Positions 6,342 to 6,517 of a stretch of 6,517 nt of DNA are shown one piece after another (the stretch's first letter is position 1; every line of letters starts with the position of its first letter). The DNA is from Clostridiaceae bacterium. Lineage in GTDB: Bacteria > Bacillota > Clostridia > Oscillospirales > Butyricicoccaceae. Below the pieces are notes generated by a model, which saw nothing but the letters and a program-made list of their open reading frames with translations, did not search any database and had not been told where the DNA came from. A program made the translations under genes and the position numbers. The stretch covers positions 1 through 6,517 of the forward strand of contig JAEDEU010000084.1 of NCBI GenBank assembly GCA_016293155.1. The letters are read 5' to 3'.

Positions 6342-6364
6342 AGCCCGCTTCCCGGTAACATTCC
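6337..6364 (-). promoter_or_regulatory. RAT element in the antiterminator gene's leader
   Basis: Reads GGAATGTTACCG, loop GGAAG, then CGGGCTTGACC. It is identical to the ptsG RAT at 20 of 28 positions with no gap, and the differences fall in the loop and the lower internal positions. The invariant GTTACCG and CGGGC halves are kept. It begins about ten bases after the predicted transcription start, so it would be one of the first structures made. It indicates autoregulation by antitermination. Confidence 0.82.
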
Positions 6365-6380
6365 AACTTTTTACGATATT

Positions 6381-6409
6381 ATAGTATCACAGCTTTGCAC
6401 ATTTGTCAA
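6381..6409 (-). promoter_or_regulatory. Sigma-A promoter of the antiterminator-ptsG unit
   Basis: TTGACA (6404-6409), 17-base spacer, TACTAT (6381-6386) with a TG one base upstream of the -10 (extended -10). An overlapping TATAAT (6378-6383) has a 20-base spacer and is less likely. The start is predicted near 6374, just ahead of the RAT. No clear CcpA cre site was seen around it. Confidence 0.75.
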
Positions 6410-6444
6410 TCGAGCGCCCTACCCAAAGATGATTTTTGCCTTAA

Positions 6445-6510
6445 TGCACAAATATTGTCTCATATTTTATGCAAATAATACAATGGTATATTCGTTTTCA
6501 TAACGGATAT
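6445..6510 (+). promoter_or_regulatory. Possible divergent promoter with dyad operators
   Basis: The plus strand has TTGTCT (6455-6460), an 18-base spacer and TACAAT (6479-6484), in AT-rich sequence unlike the coding regions. An imperfect dyad with TGCA ends (6445-6473) spans the -35. A second, ATATTCGTT-N5-AACGGATAT (6488-6510, one mismatched pair), covers the expected start point. Any gene would begin beyond the window, so this is tentative. Confidence 0.35.
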
Positions 6511-6517
6511 CCTATCT

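Overview
The window looks like chromosomal DNA of a moderately GC-rich Firmicute, most likely a gut-type clostridium of the Oscillospiraceae/Butyricicoccaceae kind. The support is a Bacillus-type IICBA glucose permease beside a LicT/GlcT-family antiterminator, strong AGGAGG-type ribosome binding sites, near-consensus sigma-A promoters and a TagF-like teichoic-acid enzyme. The taxonomic placement is inference. All four protein genes are on the minus strand, so the window reads biologically from right to left.

Right half (about 6517 to 2848) is a sugar-uptake unit. A sigma-A promoter (6381-6409) starts a leader with a ribonucleic antiterminator (RAT) hairpin overlapping an intrinsic terminator. 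Next comes the antiterminator gene (6243-5380), with a CAT RNA-binding domain and two PRD domains that carry all four regulatory histidines. A second RAT, 20 of 28 bases identical to the first, overlaps a second and stronger terminator (5272-5351). Then comes ptsG (5176-3029), a 715-residue glucose-type EIICBA. The antiterminator can therefore gate both its own gene and the transporter gene, so signals passed through PTS phosphorylation should set expression of both. No good promoter was seen between the two genes. A string of three hairpins follows ptsG, the last a 12-bp-arm palindrome followed by a T-rich tract that should end the transcript.

Left half (about 2827 to 1) is a cell-surface polymer region. 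A perfect-hexamer promoter (2798-2827) drives an integral-membrane acyltransferase-3 family protein (2738-1704). A second perfect-hexamer promoter (1680-1707), whose -35 box covers that gene's stop codon, drives a CDP-glycerol glycerophosphotransferase-like gene (from 1607, cut off by the window's left end). This last protein has one complete catalytic domain, and the beginning of a second copy is visible at its C-terminal side. Together the pair suggests synthesis and acyl decoration of a teichoic-acid-like or capsular polymer.

The 110 bases at the far right are AT-rich. They may hold a divergent plus-strand promoter with dyad operators for a gene outside the window. No RNA genes, mobile elements or CRISPR arrays were seen. 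The most rewarding structure is the pair of serial RAT/terminator switches, which fits a known regulatory class rather than a new one.
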